Shown piece by piece: positions 7,492 to 14,993 of a stretch of 64,000 bases of DNA. Every line of letters starts with the position of its first letter. Within the stretch, counting starts at the first letter, position 1. A program made the translations under genes and the position numbers. The stretch covers positions 310,001-374,000 of the forward strand of contig NZ_FNVU01000008.1 in NCBI RefSeq assembly GCF_900107965.1, read 5' to 3'. This stretch comes from Actinacidiphila yanglinensis (lineage in GTDB: Bacteria > Actinomycetota > Actinomycetes > Streptomycetales > Streptomycetaceae). Below the pieces are notes generated by a model. The model ran no database searches, was not told the origin of the DNA, and saw nothing but the letters and a program-made list of their open reading frames with translations.

Positions 7492-9231
7492 TCAGAAGAG
7501 GAAGTAGCGCTGGGCCATGGGAAGTTCGGTCGCGGGTGATGGTTCCACGACCTCCCCGTCGATCCGTACGGTGAACGTGTCGGCGTCGACCTCCACCCTG
7601 GGCAGCGTGTCGTTCTCCCTCATGTCGGCCTTGGTGACCTTGCGGGTGCCTCGGGTCGCGGTGAACCGCTTGGCGAGGCCGAGCCGTTCGGGCAGCGCGT
7701 CGTCGAGGGCGGCCCGGGTCACGAAGTTGACGGAGTTCGCGGCGGGCGCGGCGCCGACCCCGCCGAACATGGGCCGGGGCAGCACCGGTTGGGGTGTGGG
7801 GATGGACGCATTGGCGTCGCCCATCTGCGCGTAGGCGATCTGGCCGCCCTTGATGACCAGTTGGGGTTTCACGCCGAAGAACGCGGGCTGCCACAGCACC
7901 AGGTCGGCCATCTTTCCGGCCTCTACGGAGCCGATCTCCGCGTCCAGCCCCTGGGCGATCGCGGGGTTGATGGTGTACTTGGCGATGTAGCGGCGAGCCC
8001 GGTGGTTGTCGGCGGGGCCGTCGCCGGGCAGGGACCCGCGGCGGCGCTTCATGACGTGCGCGGTCTGCCAGGTGCGCATCGCGATCTCGCCGATCCGTCC
8101 CATGGCCTGGGAGTCGGAGCTGATGATGCTGATGGCGCCGAGGTCGTGCAGCACGTCCTCGGCGGCGATGGTGGTGGGCCGGATGCGTGACTCGGCGAAC
8201 GCGAGGTCCTCGGGGACGGCCGGGTTGAGGTGATGGCAGACCATCAGCATGTCGAGGTGCTCCTCGACGGTGTTGACGGTGTGCGGCCGGGTGGGGTTGG
8301 TGGAGGACGGCAGGACGTGCGGCTGGGAGACGACGGTGATGATGTCGGGCGCGTGCCCGCCGCCGGCGCCCTCCGTGTGGTAGGCGTGCACGCCGCGTCC
8401 GGCGATCGCGGCAAGCGTGTCCTCGACGAAGCCCGCTTCGTTCAACGTGTCGGTGTGAATGGCGAGTTGTGCGCCGCTGCGCTCGCAGACGGACAGGCAC
8501 GCGTCGATCGCGGCCGGGGTGGCGCCCCAGTCCTCGTGGATCTTGAAGCCGACGGCGCCGTCCCTGAGCTGCTGGTGCATCGCGGGCTGGTTGACGGTGT
8601 TGCCCTTGCCCAGCAGCCCGACGTTGACCGGGTACGCCTCCAGTGCGGCGAACATCCTTGCCAGGTGCCAGCCGCCCGGGGTGATCGTGGTGGCCTTGCT
8701 GCCCTCCGCCGGGCCGGTGCCGCCGCCGACCAGGGTGGTGCAGCCGGTGGCGAGCGCCTGGTCGACCAGGGTCGGCGAGATGAAGTGGACGTGCGCGTCG
8801 ATGGTGCCGGCGGTGAGGATCGCGCCGTTGCCCGCGATGACCTCGGTGTCCGGGCCGATCACGAGGTCGGGATGGACCCCGTCCATCGTCTCCGGGTTGC
8901 CCGCCTTGCCCAGCGCGGTGATCCGGCCGTCGCGGATGCCGACGTCGGCCTTGACCACGCCCCAGTGGTCGAGGACGACGGCGCCGGTGATCACGGTGTC
9001 GGGGGCGCCCTCGGCCCGGGTGGCGCGGCCCTGGCCCATGGACTCGCGGATGACCTTGCCGCCGCCGAACACCGCCTCGTCGCCCGCCGTACCGGGGTGG
9101 TCGGCGCTGCCGGGGCCGCCGGCGAGATCGCGTTCCACCTCGATCAGCAGATCGGTGTCGGCGAGGCGGATCCGGTCGCCGGTGGTGGGCCCGTACAGGC
9201 GGGCGTATACGGCGCGGGACAGCTCAGGCAC
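7492..9231 (-). CDS. ureC: Urease subunit alpha UreC
   Basis: The 579-residue catalytic subunit, hydrolysing urea to ammonia and carbamate. All active-site signatures are present: HVHFISP (Ni-binding His pair), GFKIHEDWG with the carbamylated Lys, AIHTDTLNEAGF, the flap cysteine region MVCHHLNP, and the late NFVTRAALDD segment. The GTG start at 9231 overlaps the end of ureB by 8 bases. The length is slightly above the usual 567-573, due to a short insertion around residues 35-45 (LAGGPGSADHPGTAGDEAVFGGGK). It works with UreA and UreB as (ABC)3 in the cytoplasm. Confidence 0.98.
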   Translation of the reverse strand: MPELSRAVYARLYGPTTGDRIRLADTDLLIEVERDLAGGPGSADHPGTAGDEAVFGGGKVIRESMGQGRATRAEGAPDTVITGAVVLDHWGVVKADVGIRDGRITALGKAGNPETMDGVHPDLVIGPDTEVIAGNGAILTAGTIDAHVHFISPTLVDQALATGCTTLVGGGTGPAEGSKATTITPGGWHLARMFAALEAYPVNVGLLGKGNTVNQPAMHQQLRDGAVGFKIHEDWGATPAAIDACLSVCERSGAQLAIHTDTLNEAGFVEDTLAAIAGRGVHAYHTEGAGGGHAPDIITVVSQPHVLPSSTNPTRPHTVNTVEEHLDMLMVCHHLNPAVPEDLAFAESRIRPTTIAAEDVLHDLGAISIISSDSQAMGRIGEIAMRTWQTAHVMKRRRGSLPGDGPADNHRARRYIAKYTINPAIAQGLDAEIGSVEAGKMADLVLWQPAFFGVKPQLVIKGGQIAYAQMGDANASIPTPQPVLPRPMFGGVGAAPAANSVNFVTRAALDDALPERLGLAKRFTATRGTRKVTKADMRENDTLPRVEVDADTFTVRIDGEVVEPSPATELPMAQRYFLF

Positions 9232-9565
9232 CGGCGGCTCCGTTCGGCTCGGGGGTCGCGTCGAGCGGCCCCGCGGTCTCGCCCCGCAGTCCGGCGACGA
9301 CGCGGTGCCCGGCGACGGGGACGAGTTCGACCTCGACGGGGATGCCGGGCTCGAAGCGGACGGCGGTTCCGGCGGCGATGTTCAGCCGCAGGCCGCGGGC
9401 GGCGGCCCGGTCGAACCGCAGCCCCGGGTTGGCCTCGGCGAAGTGGTAGTGGGAGCCGACCTGGACCGGGCGGTCGGCCGCATTGAGCACGGTGAGCCGG
9501 GTGACCGGGCGGCCGGCGTTGATCGGCACGGTCCCCTCGGCGGGCAGGATCTCTCCGGGGATCAC
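9224..9565 (-). CDS. ureB: Urease subunit beta UreB
   Basis: A 113-residue beta subunit. It begins MIPGEILPAEG, then has the conserved VGSHYHFAEANPGLRFDR segment, and LRLNIAAGTAVRFEPG. It packs against UreC and UreA in the urease trimer and carries no catalytic residue. It ends inside the start of ureC (8-base overlap) and follows ureA by 12 bases, so the three structural genes are one translational unit. The C-terminal ~15 residues (Ala/Pro/Gly-rich) are a variable extension. Confidence 0.96.
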   Translation of the reverse strand: MIPGEILPAEGTVPINAGRPVTRLTVLNAADRPVQVGSHYHFAEANPGLRFDRAAARGLRLNIAAGTAVRFEPGIPVEVELVPVAGHRVVAGLRGETAGPLDATPEPNGAAGA

Positions 9566-9577
9566 GGCGCCGCCCCC

Positions 9578-9886
9578 TCAGACGATCGGGTCGTGGACGG
9601 TCACGAGCTTGGTGCCGTCGGGGAAGGTCGCCTCGACCTGCACCTCGGGGATCATCTCGGGAATGCCGTCCATGACGTCCGCGCGGGTCAGCACGGTCCG
9701 GCCGGACGCCATCAACTCCGCCACCCCGCGGCCGTCCCGGGCGCCTTCGAGGATGTGCGCGGTGATCAGCGCCACCGCCTCGGGGTGGTTCAGGCGCAGG
9801 CCGCGGGCGCGCCGCCGCTCGGCCACGTCGGCGGCCACGTGGATCAGCAGCCGCTCCTGCTCATGGGGGGTCAACCGCACAGCCAC
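9578..9886 (-). CDS. ureA: Urease subunit gamma UreA
   Basis: A 102-residue gamma subunit with the family start (V)RLTPHEQERLLIHVAADVA, the LNHPEAVALI helix and the C-terminal EVQVEATFPDGTKLVTVHDPI strand. Its start codon is GTG at 9886 (complement of CAC at 9884-9886). It is the first structural gene of the urease operon, and its upstream neighbour in the same direction is an orphan antitoxin 60 bases away. Confidence 0.96.
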   Translation of the reverse strand: MAVRLTPHEQERLLIHVAADVAERRRARGLRLNHPEAVALITAHILEGARDGRGVAELMASGRTVLTRADVMDGIPEMIPEVQVEATFPDGTKLVTVHDPIV

Positions 9887-9918
9887 ACCTCACAGTCTCC
9901 GGACCGCGAGATTAGTTC

Positions 9919-9936
9919 CGCGGGATTTCCCCCGCG
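9919..9936 (-). promoter_or_regulatory. Small hairpin in the ureA leader
   Basis: CGCGGG (9919-9924) and CCCGCG (9931-9936) form a 6-bp stem with a 6-base loop in the 60-base gap between the orphan antitoxin and ureA. No T-run follows it on the minus strand, so it is not a typical terminator. It could attenuate read-through into the urease genes or have no role. Confidence 0.3.
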
Positions 9937-9946
9937 TTAACGGCTG

Positions 9947-10237
9947 TTACGGGCGGCGGTCGCCCGGCTGGGGACCGCGATGCTCGGCGGCGATGCCGAA
10001 CCGGCGGCGTTCGCCCGTGGCGGACGCGCGACCGCCCACGGTCGAGACCGTACTGATCACCTGCTCCTCGGCCTGCTCGTCGAGCTCCCGCAGTCGTTGC
10101 AGGTCAGCGGCGGAGACCAGGCCGACCAGGGGCTTGCCGTGCCGGGTCAGCACCACCTGTTCGCCGCCGTAGACCACGCGGTTGATCAGTTCGGCGAGCT
10201 GCGCGCGCGCTTGTGTCACCGGTACGTCGTGGGTCAT
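9947..10237 (-). CDS. Phd/YefM-family antitoxin without a visible toxin gene
   Basis: A 96-residue protein whose first ~55 residues match the Phd/YefM DNA-binding domain: VPVTQARAQLAELINRVVYGGEQVVLTRHGKPLVGLVSAADLQRL. The C-terminal half is Arg/Glu-rich and would normally wrap a RelE/YoeB-type or Doc toxin. No toxin gene follows; the next gene on the strand is ureA, 60 bases on. ATG 10237 is used. Upstream ATGs at 10246 and 10249 are also in frame. A -10 like TATGAT lies at 10245-10250, so the mRNA may begin close to the ATG. It could control its own promoter and read through into urease. Confidence 0.85.
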   Translation of the reverse strand: MTHDVPVTQARAQLAELINRVVYGGEQVVLTRHGKPLVGLVSAADLQRLRELDEQAEEQVISTVSTVGGRASATGERRRFGIAAEHRGPQPGDRRP

Positions 10238-10244
10238 GCTCACC

Positions 10245-10272
10245 ATCATAACGAGATGTACGTCCTGTACAT
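10245..10272 (-). promoter_or_regulatory. Antitoxin promoter with TGTACA-type operator
   Basis: A perfect 6-bp inverted repeat, ATGTAC (10256-10261) and GTACAT (10267-10272) with a 5-base spacer, lies just upstream of the antitoxin. Next to it, on the minus strand, is a TATGAT -10 hexamer (10245-10250). YefM-type antitoxins are known to bind palindromes with a TGTACA core, so autoregulation is the simplest reading. The palindrome sits within the -35/-10 spacer, where binding would block transcription. Confidence 0.65.
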
Positions 10273-10368
10273 TTTGACCTGACGGCACTGATGCCGTGCG
10301 CGATGCCGGCGCCGGGGACCCCGAGGCGGCGCCCCGAGGCATCGGCGCGGCGTCGACGGAGGTGTGCG

Positions 10369-11043
10369 ATGACCGACCGCATGACGCCCAGGACGCCGAC
10401 GGCGTCCCTGACCCCCACCGCCCGCTACGTCCTGCCCGAGTTCACCGAGCGCAGCAGCAACGGCGTGCGCACCATGGACCCGTACTCCAAGCTGCTCCAG
10501 GAACGGATCATCTTCCTGGGCACCCAGATCGACGACACCTCGGCGAACGACGTGATGGCCCAACTCATCCATCTGGAGAGCGCGTCCCCCGACCAGGACA
10601 TCAGCGTCTACATCAACTCCCCCGGCGGCTCCTTCTCGTCGATGACCGCGATCTACGACACCATGCAGTTCGTCACCTGCGACGTGGCGACGGTGTGCAT
10701 CGGGCAGGCCGCGTCGGCGGCCGCGGTCCTGCTGGCGGCGGGCGCTCCGGGCAAGCGGATGATCACACCGGGCGCGCGCGTACTCATCCACCAGCCGGCG
10801 CTGGGCGACGTGGTGCAGGGAGACACCTCGGACCTGGAGATCCAGGCGAACGAGATGCTGCGCACCCGCGAGCAGTTGGAGACCCTGCTGGTCCGGCACA
10901 CCGGGCAGCCGGCCGAGCGGATCACCGCGGACCTGGAGCGCGACACCATCCTCGACGCCGAGTCGGCGGTCGCGTACGGGCTGGTCGACATGATGACCAC
11001 CAGCCGCAAGTCCGCGGCCCCGCGCGGGCCCCGCGCGCGGTGA
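10369..11043 (+). CDS. clpP: ATP-dependent Clp protease proteolytic subunit (ClpP paralogue)
   Basis: A 224-residue ClpP with the full catalytic triad: Ser in VCIGQAASAAAVLL, His in RVLIHQPAL, and Asp in LERDTILDA. The oxyanion segment YINSPGGSFSSM is intact, and the N-terminal processing region is short. ClpP forms a tetradecameric barrel that works with ClpX/ClpC ATPases. It stands alone, not next to clpX or a second clpP, so it is one of the extra copies typical of streptomycetes. The ATG at 10369 has GGAGG about 7 bases upstream. A small gene starts 6 bases after its stop. Confidence 0.93.
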   Translation: MTDRMTPRTPTASLTPTARYVLPEFTERSSNGVRTMDPYSKLLQERIIFLGTQIDDTSANDVMAQLIHLESASPDQDISVYINSPGGSFSSMTAIYDTMQFVTCDVATVCIGQAASAAAVLLAAGAPGKRMITPGARVLIHQPALGDVVQGDTSDLEIQANEMLRTREQLETLLVRHTGQPAERITADLERDTILDAESAVAYGLVDMMTTSRKSAAPRGPRAR

Positions 11044-11049
11044 GCCCCG

Positions 11050-11406
11050 GTGGTGCCCGAACTCCCGCCGCTGCCCGCCCTCACCCGCTCGGAGGGCGAA
11101 CTCGTCGACTGCTACCTGGAACTGGTCGACCTGATGGGCCGGATCAACCCCTCCCGCACCACCGACACCTACACGGCGCTGCGTTCCGCCCAGGCCCTCG
11201 TCAGCCGGGCGGTGGCGCTGCGGGACGCGCTGACGGTGATGCACCTGCGCGGTGAGACGGACCTGCACCACGCCACGCTCGGCCGGGCGCTGCGCGTCCT
11301 GGACGGGGAGCGGCGGTCCGCACGGGTCGCGGTGGCGCCCGATCCGGCGACCGCCGGGTCGGGCGGATCGGGCGGATCGGGCGGACCGGAGGCTCCGGGC
11401 GAATGA
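11050..11406 (+). CDS. Small hypothetical protein co-transcribed with clpP
   Basis: A 118-residue protein of unknown function. GTG at 11050 follows the clpP stop by 6 bases, so it belongs to the same mRNA. Residues 12-90 are predicted helical (RSEGELVDCYLELVDLMGRI, RSAQALVSRAVALRDALTVM). The tail is a Gly/Ser linker, GGSGGSGG, encoded by tandem 9-base repeats at about 11355-11390. There is no signal peptide or membrane segment. The tight linkage suggests an adaptor or regulator of that ClpP, but this is inference only. Confidence 0.7.
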   Translation: MVPELPPLPALTRSEGELVDCYLELVDLMGRINPSRTTDTYTALRSAQALVSRAVALRDALTVMHLRGETDLHHATLGRALRVLDGERRSARVAVAPDPATAGSGGSGGSGGPEAPGE

Positions 11407-11775
11407 GGCGGCCCGTGCGGACCCCTGAGTGATCTCGACCGGCGTGACTGCCTGTCACCTTTTTCGCCGATACCCCTCCCGATCCCATCAGCCCATTGGC
11501 GTATCGGAAGTTCGTGTGGCAATCGGGTGCGCGATTGCGCGTGTCGGCTGGACCGCCTCCGGGCGCCCACCGGTTCGCGCAGTTCAGCGGGTACGAGGGG
11601 GGCGCACGACCGGGGGGTTGCGCCTCGGGTTCACCCGGCTGGAGGCGATGTGACGAAACTCACATCGCGCGTTTCTGTCCCCGCACCGGCTCGCCGTGTG
11701 CGTAACCATCCGTGGTGACGACAAGCCCCCGCCACCGTGGCGGGGCGGTCCGTGCGGATGCCCAGTCCTGCCGAC
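11407..11775. promoter_or_regulatory. Long leader/promoter region upstream of the NlpC/P60 riboswitch
   Basis: About 370 bases without a credible gene. CCGATAC at 11467-11473 and GTATCGG at 11501-11507 form an inverted repeat. CAATCG (11520-11525) and CGATTG (11532-11537) form a hairpin. A block at 11496-11518 (TTGGCGTATCG then TTCGTG) is closely repeated upstream of the XRE regulator at 17202-17224. The region must contain the promoter for the riboswitch mRNA. Short ORFs here have poor third-position GC and no ribosome site. Confidence 0.45.
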
Positions 11776-11953
11776 GCGCGGATGCCAGGTCGACACGAGT
11801 GCAACGGCAGGAGCGGAGGACCCAGCACGACGGGTCGACCCGCGCCCGCCGGTCTCCGGCGGGCGCCGGGGCGCCCTTGGGGTGAAGCCGCCGTACGCGG
11901 CCGGGCATCTTCGCCAGCCCGAACCCGACAGGTCATCCTTCGCAGGCTGATGA
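11776..11953 (+). promoter_or_regulatory. ydaO/yuaA-type c-di-AMP riboswitch
   Basis: The conserved landmarks of the actinobacterial ydaO aptamer are in order. GGCAGGAGCGGAGGACCCA lies around 11805-11824, GGGGTGAAGCCG at 11879-11890, GCCCGAACCCGACAGG at about 11917-11932, and CGCAGGC at 11941-11947. The AAGGG ribosome site and ATG of an NlpC/P60 cell-wall hydrolase follow within 20 bases, the classic gene context. In this class, c-di-AMP binding turns expression off. The closeness of the last helix to the ribosome site suggests control of translation or of a nearby terminator. The 5' boundary is approximate. Confidence 0.85.
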
Positions 11954-11966
11954 CGAAGGGTTGCGC

Positions 11967-12464
11967 ATGTGCACGCCCAACCGCATCGACCTCAGGCCGG
12001 CGTCCGCCCGGCTCTCGCGGCTCGGAGCCGCCTCCCTGCTCACGGCGGCTGCCGTCGCCGTCCCACCCCTGCTGCCGGGCGCCGCCCAGCAGGCCGACGC
12101 CGCCGCCGTCTCGGCCCAGGCGCTGAGCATCGCCGCGTCGAAGAAGGGCTCGCCCTACCAGTGGGGCGCCACCGGCCCCAACCGATTCGACTGCTCGGGG
12201 CTGACGTTGTACTCGTTCAAACGGGCGGGCAAGAAACTCCCCCGCACCGCCTCGGCGCAGTACAACCGCACCACGCACATCTCCGCGAGTTCCCGCAGGG
12301 CGGGCGACCTCGTCTTCTTCCACAGCGGCTCGTCAGGCTCCTCCGTGTACCACGTCGGGATCTACGCGGGCGGCGGCTACATCTGGCACGCGCCCAAGAC
12401 CGGCGCCACGGTCCGGCTGGAGCGGATCTGGACCAGCGGCGTGTGGTACGGCCGGGTGAATTGA
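11967..12464 (+). CDS. Secreted NlpC/P60-family peptidoglycan hydrolase
   Basis: A 165-residue secreted enzyme. A Sec signal peptide covers about residues 1-47 (RLSRLG then ASLLTAAAVAVPPLLPGAA and AQQADAAA as the likely cleavage zone). One NlpC/P60 domain follows, with catalytic Cys76 (FDCSGLTLYSF), His129 (YHVGIYAGGG) and the third polar residue His141 (WHAPKTG). Such enzymes cleave gamma-D-Glu-diaminopimelate type bonds in cell-wall peptides. No extra wall-binding domain is present. ATG 11967 is preferred over the in-frame TTG at 11961 because AAGGG at 11955-11959 is correctly spaced. It is controlled by the upstream c-di-AMP riboswitch. Confidence 0.93.
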   Translation: MCTPNRIDLRPASARLSRLGAASLLTAAAVAVPPLLPGAAQQADAAAVSAQALSIAASKKGSPYQWGATGPNRFDCSGLTLYSFKRAGKKLPRTASAQYNRTTHISASSRRAGDLVFFHSGSSGSSVYHVGIYAGGGYIWHAPKTGATVRLERIWTSGVWYGRVN

Positions 12465-12484
12465 GGACGCCGGCTGACGCGGTG

Positions 12485-13309
12485 TCACATCGCCGTCGCG
12501 CGGCCCCATCCGCGGGACACCCGCCACGCGGCGATGGACCCGCTGACCACGGCGACCGCGAGCAGCACCGCGACACCGGTGAGGGTACGGCCGGTGTCGC
12601 CCGCGGCGGCGTGCCGCAGGCAGTCGGCGCCCCAGTAGCCGGGCGAGGCGGGCGCGATCGCGCGCACCCAGCCCGGCAGCGTGGAAATCGGCACCAGGGC
12701 GCCGCCGAGCGTGGTGAGCAGGAACGCGCCGATGTCCAGCACGGCGGACAGCTGGCCGTAACTGCGGGCGAGCAGGCCGACCGCGCTGCCCATGCCCAGC
12801 AGCGCCAGCCCCCACGCGACGCAGGCGAGCCCGAGCAGGCCGGGGGCGGCAACCGGCATGCCGAACGCGACGACACCGAAGCCGAGCACGACGGCCTGCT
12901 GGGCGGCGAGCACGCCCAGCACCGGGACGGCCTTGCCGACCAGGAGTTCCAGCGGCCGCACCGGGGTGGCCCGCAGCCGGTCCCAGGTCCGCCAGGCCCG
13001 CTCGGAGAGGATCGAACTGCCCACCACCGACAGCGCGAGCAGCGAGAACATCACCAGCGACCCCACCACCGCCTGCGCGGTGCCGGCCGGTCCCTGCGCG
13101 GCGCGATACAGCGGGCGCATCGCGAGCAGCATCATCAACGGCATCACCAACCGGCCGATCAGCGGGCCGGGTTCGTGCAGCAGCACCGCGGTGTTGTGCC
13201 GGACCAGCACCCCGGCGCGCAGCAGGAACTCCCGCGGCTCGTGCCCGGCCCTCCTCGGCGGGCGCTTCCCGACTGCCGCGGCCGCGCCCACGACCGGGTC
13301 ATGCCGCAT
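12485..13309 (-). CDS. ABC transporter permease (ABC-2 type)
   Basis: A 274-residue integral membrane protein with six hydrophobic segments (for example VMPLMMLLAMRPLY, VMFSLLALSVVGSSIL, VLGFGVVAFGMPVAA, LLTTLGGALVPIS, VAVLLAVAVVSGSIAAW). This is the layout of ABC-2/DrrB-type exporters. It has the amphipathic SERAWRTWDRLRATPV stretch seen between TM2 and TM3 in this family. The ATG at 13309 overlaps the end of the ATPase gene by 11 bases, so the two are translated together as a drug- or lipid-exporting pair controlled by the divergent TetR. The substrate is not predictable. Confidence 0.9.
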   Translation of the reverse strand: MRHDPVVGAAAAVGKRPPRRAGHEPREFLLRAGVLVRHNTAVLLHEPGPLIGRLVMPLMMLLAMRPLYRAAQGPAGTAQAVVGSLVMFSLLALSVVGSSILSERAWRTWDRLRATPVRPLELLVGKAVPVLGVLAAQQAVVLGFGVVAFGMPVAAPGLLGLACVAWGLALLGMGSAVGLLARSYGQLSAVLDIGAFLLTTLGGALVPISTLPGWVRAIAPASPGYWGADCLRHAAAGDTGRTLTGVAVLLAVAVVSGSIAAWRVSRGWGRATAM

Positions 13310-14249
13310 GGCTGGCCTCCCTGCGGGCCGGCGTGGTGGCGGCCAGTGCCGCATACAGGTCGTCGAGATCGGGGCGGCGCACGTCGACGGCGGTGGGGGC
13401 GCAGCCCGTGCCGAGCAGGGTGGCGAGATCCGCGGGCGGATTGCGGGTGGCGATGCGCAGGCCGTCCGGTCCGCAGGGGCGGGTGCGGGCCCGCAGTTCC
13501 TCGGGCAGGACGGGGCGCGGGCCGGCCGGGTCGAGGGTGACCCGGATCTCGCCGGGAAGGTCACGGGTGAGCTCGGCACGCGCGCCGCGGGCGACCACGC
13601 GGCCGTCCCGTGCCACGGCCAAGGTGGCGTCCAGGTCGACGAGTTCGGGCAGGTAGTGGGTGGTGTAGACGACCGCCGCGCCTGCCGCCGCACGAGCCCG
13701 GACCGCGGCGAGCAGGGCGGCGCGGGTCTCCGGGTCGGCGCCCGCCGTCGGCTCGTCGAGCAGCAGGACCCGGGAGGCACCGACCATCGCGGCGGCGGCC
13801 TGGGTCCGGCGGCGCTGCCCGCCGGAGAGCACCGCGCACCGCCGGTCGAGGACGTCGCCGAGCATCAGCTCCTCGGCGACCGCGGCCACCGAGCGGCCGG
13901 CGGCGCCCCGCCGCAGGCCGGCCAGGCCCGCGAACAGCCGCAGGTGCTCCCGGACCGTCACCGTCGGGTAGAGCGCGAGCTCCTGGGGCGCCACTCCCAG
14001 CAGCGCGCGGGCGGCCCGCGGATGGGCGAGCGCGTCGGTCCCGCAGACCTCGACCCGGCCCGCGTCCGGGCGGACCAGGCCGGTGACGACCTCCACGAAG
14101 GTGGTCTTCCCCGCTCCGTTGTGCCCGATGAGGCCGGTGATCTCGCCGGGGCCCACATCGAGGGTGAAGCCGTCGAGCGCGGTCCGCCCGCCGTAGCGCT
14201 TCCTGAGTCCCCGTGCCGCGAGCATGCCGCCCGAACCCTCCGCGTCCAT
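13299..14249 (-). CDS. ABC transporter ATP-binding protein (DrrA type)
   Basis: A 316-residue ATPase with Walker A GHNGAGKTT (about residues 42-50), signature LSGGQRRRTQ, Walker B VLLLDEPTAGAD and a switch His in YTTHYLPE. The ~95-residue C-terminal extension after the core fits the DrrA/DrrB class of drug exporters. The start codon lies 27 bases from a palindrome that is the probable operator of the divergent TetR regulator. It works with the permease encoded immediately downstream. Confidence 0.93.
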   Translation of the reverse strand: MDAEGSGGMLAARGLRKRYGGRTALDGFTLDVGPGEITGLIGHNGAGKTTFVEVVTGLVRPDAGRVEVCGTDALAHPRAARALLGVAPQELALYPTVTVREHLRLFAGLAGLRRGAAGRSVAAVAEELMLGDVLDRRCAVLSGGQRRRTQAAAAMVGASRVLLLDEPTAGADPETRAALLAAVRARAAAGAAVVYTTHYLPELVDLDATLAVARDGRVVARGARAELTRDLPGEIRVTLDPAGPRPVLPEELRARTRPCGPDGLRIATRNPPADLATLLGTGCAPTAVDVRRPDLDDLYAALAATTPARREASHAA

Positions 14250-14271
14250 CCCGGACCACCGCCCCCTGAAG

Positions 14272-14303
14272 TTGATCTACACCGTATAGATCTACAGTGT
14301 AGA
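14272..14303. promoter_or_regulatory. TetR operator in the exporter/regulator gap
   Basis: TCTACAC (14276-14282) and GTGTAGA (14297-14303) form a perfect 7-bp inverted repeat with a 14-base spacer. A second small palindrome, TAGATCTA (14287-14294), lies inside. The dyad sits 3 bases before the TetR ATG and 27 bases before the ABC ATPase start, and it contains AT-rich hexamers that can serve as -10 elements in both directions. Repression of both transcripts by the TetR protein is the obvious model. Confidence 0.75.
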
Positions 14304-14306
14304 GGC

Positions 14307-14936
14307 ATGAGCGGGAAACGGGAAGAGATCGTGGAGGCGGCCCTGGCGATCGCCGACGAGCGGGGCCTGGGCGGGGTGTCCATGCGGGCGGTGGCACAGG
14401 CGGTCGGCGTCACGCCCATGGCGCTCTACCCGCACGTCAAGGACAAGGCGGGCCTGCTCGACGCGATGCTCGGGCGGCTGCTGGCGAACGTCGGCGAAGC
14501 CGCGCCCCAGTTGTCGGGGAGCCAGGACTGGCGGGTCCGCCTGCGGGCGTTCGCCGACACCGCGCGGAGTCTGGCGATGGGTCATCCGTGGGCGGTCACC
14601 CTGCTGTTCTCCCGTCCCGCCGTCACCCCTGACGCGGTCGGGACCGTGGACCTGCTCTACGGCGCCCTGCTCGACGCCGGCGTGCCGCCCGGGCAGGTGC
14701 CGCGCCTGGAGCGCCTGGTGAGCACCTACGTCCTCGGGTGGATCGCCTCCGAGTCCGGTGGGCGGTTCGGCCCGGGCGATCCGCGCGGCGTGCGCGGGAG
14801 GGCCGGCGATGCGTTCCCCGCGCACGCCGCGGTCGCGGACTGGCTCCTGCCCCCGGTCGACTGGGACGCGGAGTACGCCGCCGACCTCGACGACCTGGAG
14901 CGGCTGGTCGAGTCGGTGGCGGAGCGCGACGGCTGA
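14307..14936 (+). CDS. TetR-family transcriptional regulator
   Basis: A 209-residue regulator. The N-terminal helix-turn-helix EIVEAALAIADERGLGGVSMRAVAQAVGVTPMALYPHVKDKAGLLDAML (residues 6-54) is clear. The rest is a helical ligand-binding domain that also dimerises. It is divergent from an ABC exporter pair with a shared palindrome, the layout of a drug-responsive local repressor. No ribosome site lies between the palindrome and the ATG, so the mRNA may be leaderless. Confidence 0.92.
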   Translation: MSGKREEIVEAALAIADERGLGGVSMRAVAQAVGVTPMALYPHVKDKAGLLDAMLGRLLANVGEAAPQLSGSQDWRVRLRAFADTARSLAMGHPWAVTLLFSRPAVTPDAVGTVDLLYGALLDAGVPPGQVPRLERLVSTYVLGWIASESGGRFGPGDPRGVRGRAGDAFPAHAAVADWLLPPVDWDAEYAADLDDLERLVESVAERDG

Positions 14937-14993
14937 CGCGGGCGCGCCCTCGCCCCGCGCGTGCGGCGGCGCGGAGGGCGGGGGCGCGGCGGG
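14937..14993. terminator. GC hairpin between convergent genes
   Basis: In this 57-base gap CCGCGC and GCGCGG can pair across a short loop (about 14957-14977), extended by CCTC/GAGG. It separates the TetR gene and the convergent ADP-ribosyltransferase gene. There is no T-run, which is usual for Streptomyces terminators. Confidence 0.35.

Noticed and set aside
5870..8500. A very long minus-strand open frame across ureG, ureF and ureC
   Set aside because: It is a GC-driven shadow frame. The product is Arg/Ala/Gly/Pro-rich with no domain, and the real urease frames account for the region.
10274..10302. TTGACC as a -35 for clpP
   Set aside because: No acceptable -10 lies 16-18 bases downstream.
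11429..11718. Several short plus-strand frames in the leader of the NlpC/P60 gene
   Set aside because: They have poor codon bias and no ribosome site, and the region is a promoter/leader.
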